A stretch of DNA of 64,000 nucleotides. Origin: Nocardia sp. BMG51109 (GTDB taxonomy: Bacteria; Actinomycetota; Actinomycetes; Mycobacteriales; Mycobacteriaceae). Below are positions 62,612-64,000 of the stretch, piece by piece (positions within the stretch are counted from its first letter, which is position 1; each line of letters starts with the position of its first letter). Both the position numbers and the translations under genes were made by a program. The stretch is taken from NCBI RefSeq assembly GCF_000526215.1, contig NZ_JAFQ01000004.1:6696001-6760000 (forward strand). Reading direction: 5' to 3'. The notes below the pieces were generated by a model. It ran no database searches. It was not told the origin of the DNA and saw only the letters and a list, made by a program, of their open reading frames with translations.

Positions 62612-64000
62612 ATCAGCTTCTCGCCGCGTCGGTTCCGGCGCCCTCGATCGAGTACGGAGCGCTGTCGCCGATGCTCATCGTGTTCGGCGCGGCCGTCGCC
62701 GGAGTGATCGTCGAGGCGTTCGCGCCGCGGTCGTGGCGGTACCCGCTCCAGCTCCTGCTCGGCGTGGCCGGGCTGGGTGCGGCGCTCGGTGCCGTGATCG
62801 GGCTGGCCGGCACGAACACCACGGCGATCGTGGAGGCGGTCGCCGTCGACAATGTCGCGCTGTTCCTGCAGGGCGCCATCCTGGTGGTCGCCCTTCTGGG
62901 CGTGCTGCTGATGGCCGAGCGGGGCATCGAACCGCTGCTGCGTCCGGCGCGCCGGGAAGGTCCGGGCACCTGGAGCCGCGCCGCCGCACACACAGCCGGC
63001 GCCACCGTCCCGGTCGACGCGTTCGCCCCGCAGGCCGCCGCGATGCCCGGCAGCCCCGACGAGATCGCCGCGGCCCGAGCGGGAATCACCACCACCGAGG
63101 TGTTCCCGCTGGCGTTGTTCGCCATCGGCGGGCTGATGCTGTTCCCCGCGTCCAACGACCTGCTGACCATGTTCGTGGCACTGGAGGTGCTGTCGCTTCC
63201 GCTGTATCTCCTGTGCGGGCTGGCCCGCCGGCGGCGGCTGCTGTCCCAGGAGGCGGCGCTGAAGTACTTCCTGCTCGGCGCGTTCTCCTCGGCCTTCTTC
63301 CTGTACGGGATGGCCCTGCTGTACGGCTATGCGGGAACGGTGCGCTTCGCGGGCGTCGCCGACGTCGTCGCCCGCGACTCCGGCTCGAAAACCCTTGCGG
63401 TGCTGGGCCTGGCGATGCTGGCGGTCGGGCTGCTGTTCAAGATCGGCGCGGTGCCTTTCCAGTCCTGGGTGCCCGATGTCTATCAGGGCGCGCCGACCTC
63501 GGTGACGGCGCTGATGGCGGCGGGTACCAAGATCGCGGCCGTTGGGGCGCTGCTGCGGCTGCTGCAGGTCGGGGTTCCCGGTCTGCGCGACGACTGGCGC
63601 CCGATCCTCGCGGCGATCTCCCTCGCGACCATGGTGATGGGCGCGGTCGTGGCGATCACGCAGACCGATATGAAGCGCATCCTGGCGTATTCCTCGGTGG
63701 CACATGCCGGTTTCATCCTGACCGCGCTGGTGGCCGGCAACACCGAGGGCACCTCGTCGGTGCTGTTCTATCTGGCCGCGTACGGCATCGCCACCCTCGG
63801 CGCATTCGCCGCCGTGACCCTGGTGCGCGACGGGGCGGGCGACGAGGCCACCGAGTTGTCGGCCTGGGCCGGTCTGGGGCGGCATTCTCCGTGGCTGGCA
63901 ACGATTGTCGCGCTGTTCCTGCTTTCGATGGCCGGGATCCCGCTCACCAGCGGCTTCGTCAGCAAGTTCGCCGTGTTCTCGGCCGCGGCCGCCGGAGGCG
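62608..64000 (+). CDS. nuoN: NADH-quinone oxidoreductase subunit N (cut by window edge)
   Basis: 464 residues visible from GTG 62608; the C-terminus lies beyond base 64000. Third antiporter-like pump subunit: MFVALEVLSLPLYLLCGLARRRRLLSQEAALKYFLLGAFSSAFFLYG, KIGAVPFQSWVPDVYQGAPTSVTALMAAGTKIAA and RILAYSSVAHAGF. A polar insertion (about residues 112-160) separates early helices, as in other actinobacterial NuoN. Confidence 0.96.
   Translation, partial: MNQLLAASVPAPSIEYGALSPMLIVFGAAVAGVIVEAFAPRSWRYPLQLLLGVAGLGAALGAVIGLAGTNTTAIVEAVAVDNVALFLQGAILVVALLGVLLMAERGIEPLLRPARREGPGTWSRAAAHTAGATVPVDAFAPQAAAMPGSPDEIAAARAGITTTEVFPLALFAIGGLMLFPASNDLLTMFVALEVLSLPLYLLCGLARRRRLLSQEAALKYFLLGAFSSAFFLYGMALLYGYAGTVRFAGVADVVARDSGSKTLAVLGLAMLAVGLLFKIGAVPFQSWVPDVYQGAPTSVTALMAAGTKIAAVGALLRLLQVGVPGLRDDWRPILAAISLATMVMGAVVAITQTDMKRILAYSSVAHAGFILTALVAGNTEGTSSVLFYLAAYGIATLGAFAAVTLVRDGAGDEATELSAWAGLGRHSPWLATIVALFLLSMAGIPLTSGFVSKFAVFSAAAAGG

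Overview
The window is about 64 kb of very GC-rich DNA (around 70% by eye, with GTG and TTG starts common) and looks like a mycolic-acid actinomycete, most likely Nocardia or a close relative. This rests on the LppP/LprE-type lipoprotein, a KasA/KasB-like ketoacyl-ACP synthase, KstR-type palindromes, a gene set resembling the mycobacterial Ltp3/Ltp4/DUF35 block, and a small response regulator just upstream of nuoA as in mycobacteria. The genus is an inference; no rRNA or tRNA gene is present.

Layout. 1-17 kb is mixed: truncated mtnA, a TetR regulator divergent from a ketoacyl-ACP synthase, a secreted HNH nuclease, a nitronate monooxygenase with KstR-like sites, dinB with a LexA/SOS box over its start, a TetR/SDR pair, an ECF41-type sigma factor sharing a symmetrical divergent promoter with a SnoaL-like gene, Nudix, patatin and histidine-phosphatase genes, and a DUF1275 membrane protein. 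17.2-23.4 kb is a compact Calvin-cycle operon on the minus strand, transcribed cbbL-cbbS-cbbX-fbp-prk, with divergent cbbR: red-type RuBisCO, its activase, class I FBPase and phosphoribulokinase. 23.4-33.0 kb is a CoA-thioester degradation operon (two DUF35 proteins, three thiolase-like proteins, a crotonase, an acyl-CoA ligase), then a small secreted protein, an aldehyde dehydrogenase and a TetR regulator. The promoters of the operon and of the aldehyde dehydrogenase carry the same tandem operator, so the TetR protein probably controls both.

33.3-37.1 kb holds an uncharacterised pair: a P-loop protein whose Walker A lysine is replaced by arginine, and a membrane-anchored extracytoplasmic binding-protein-like partner. 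37-47 kb has an LLM oxidoreductase, an MFS/MarR efflux pair, a small ORF behind a structured leader, an aldo/keto reductase with a MerR-type promoter, a repeat-bearing lipoprotein, an ECF sigma factor and three neighbouring GAF-ANTAR genes. From 47.2 kb to the end is a type I NADH dehydrogenase operon (nuoA to partial nuoN) preceded by a receiver-like protein.

The nuo operon is the most unusual part. nuoH and nuoI form one uninterrupted frame (a predicted NuoH-NuoI fusion), nuoG carries four copies of a 33-bp in-frame repeat inside a conserved iron-sulfur region, nuoE begins with three tandem Shine-Dalgarno/ATG units, and two tiny ORFs (37 and 15 codons) bridge nuoI-nuoJ and nuoM-nuoN by overlapping stop and start codons. 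A sequence resembling the nuoG repeat also interrupts cbbX, which suggests a dispersed element tolerated inside core genes.
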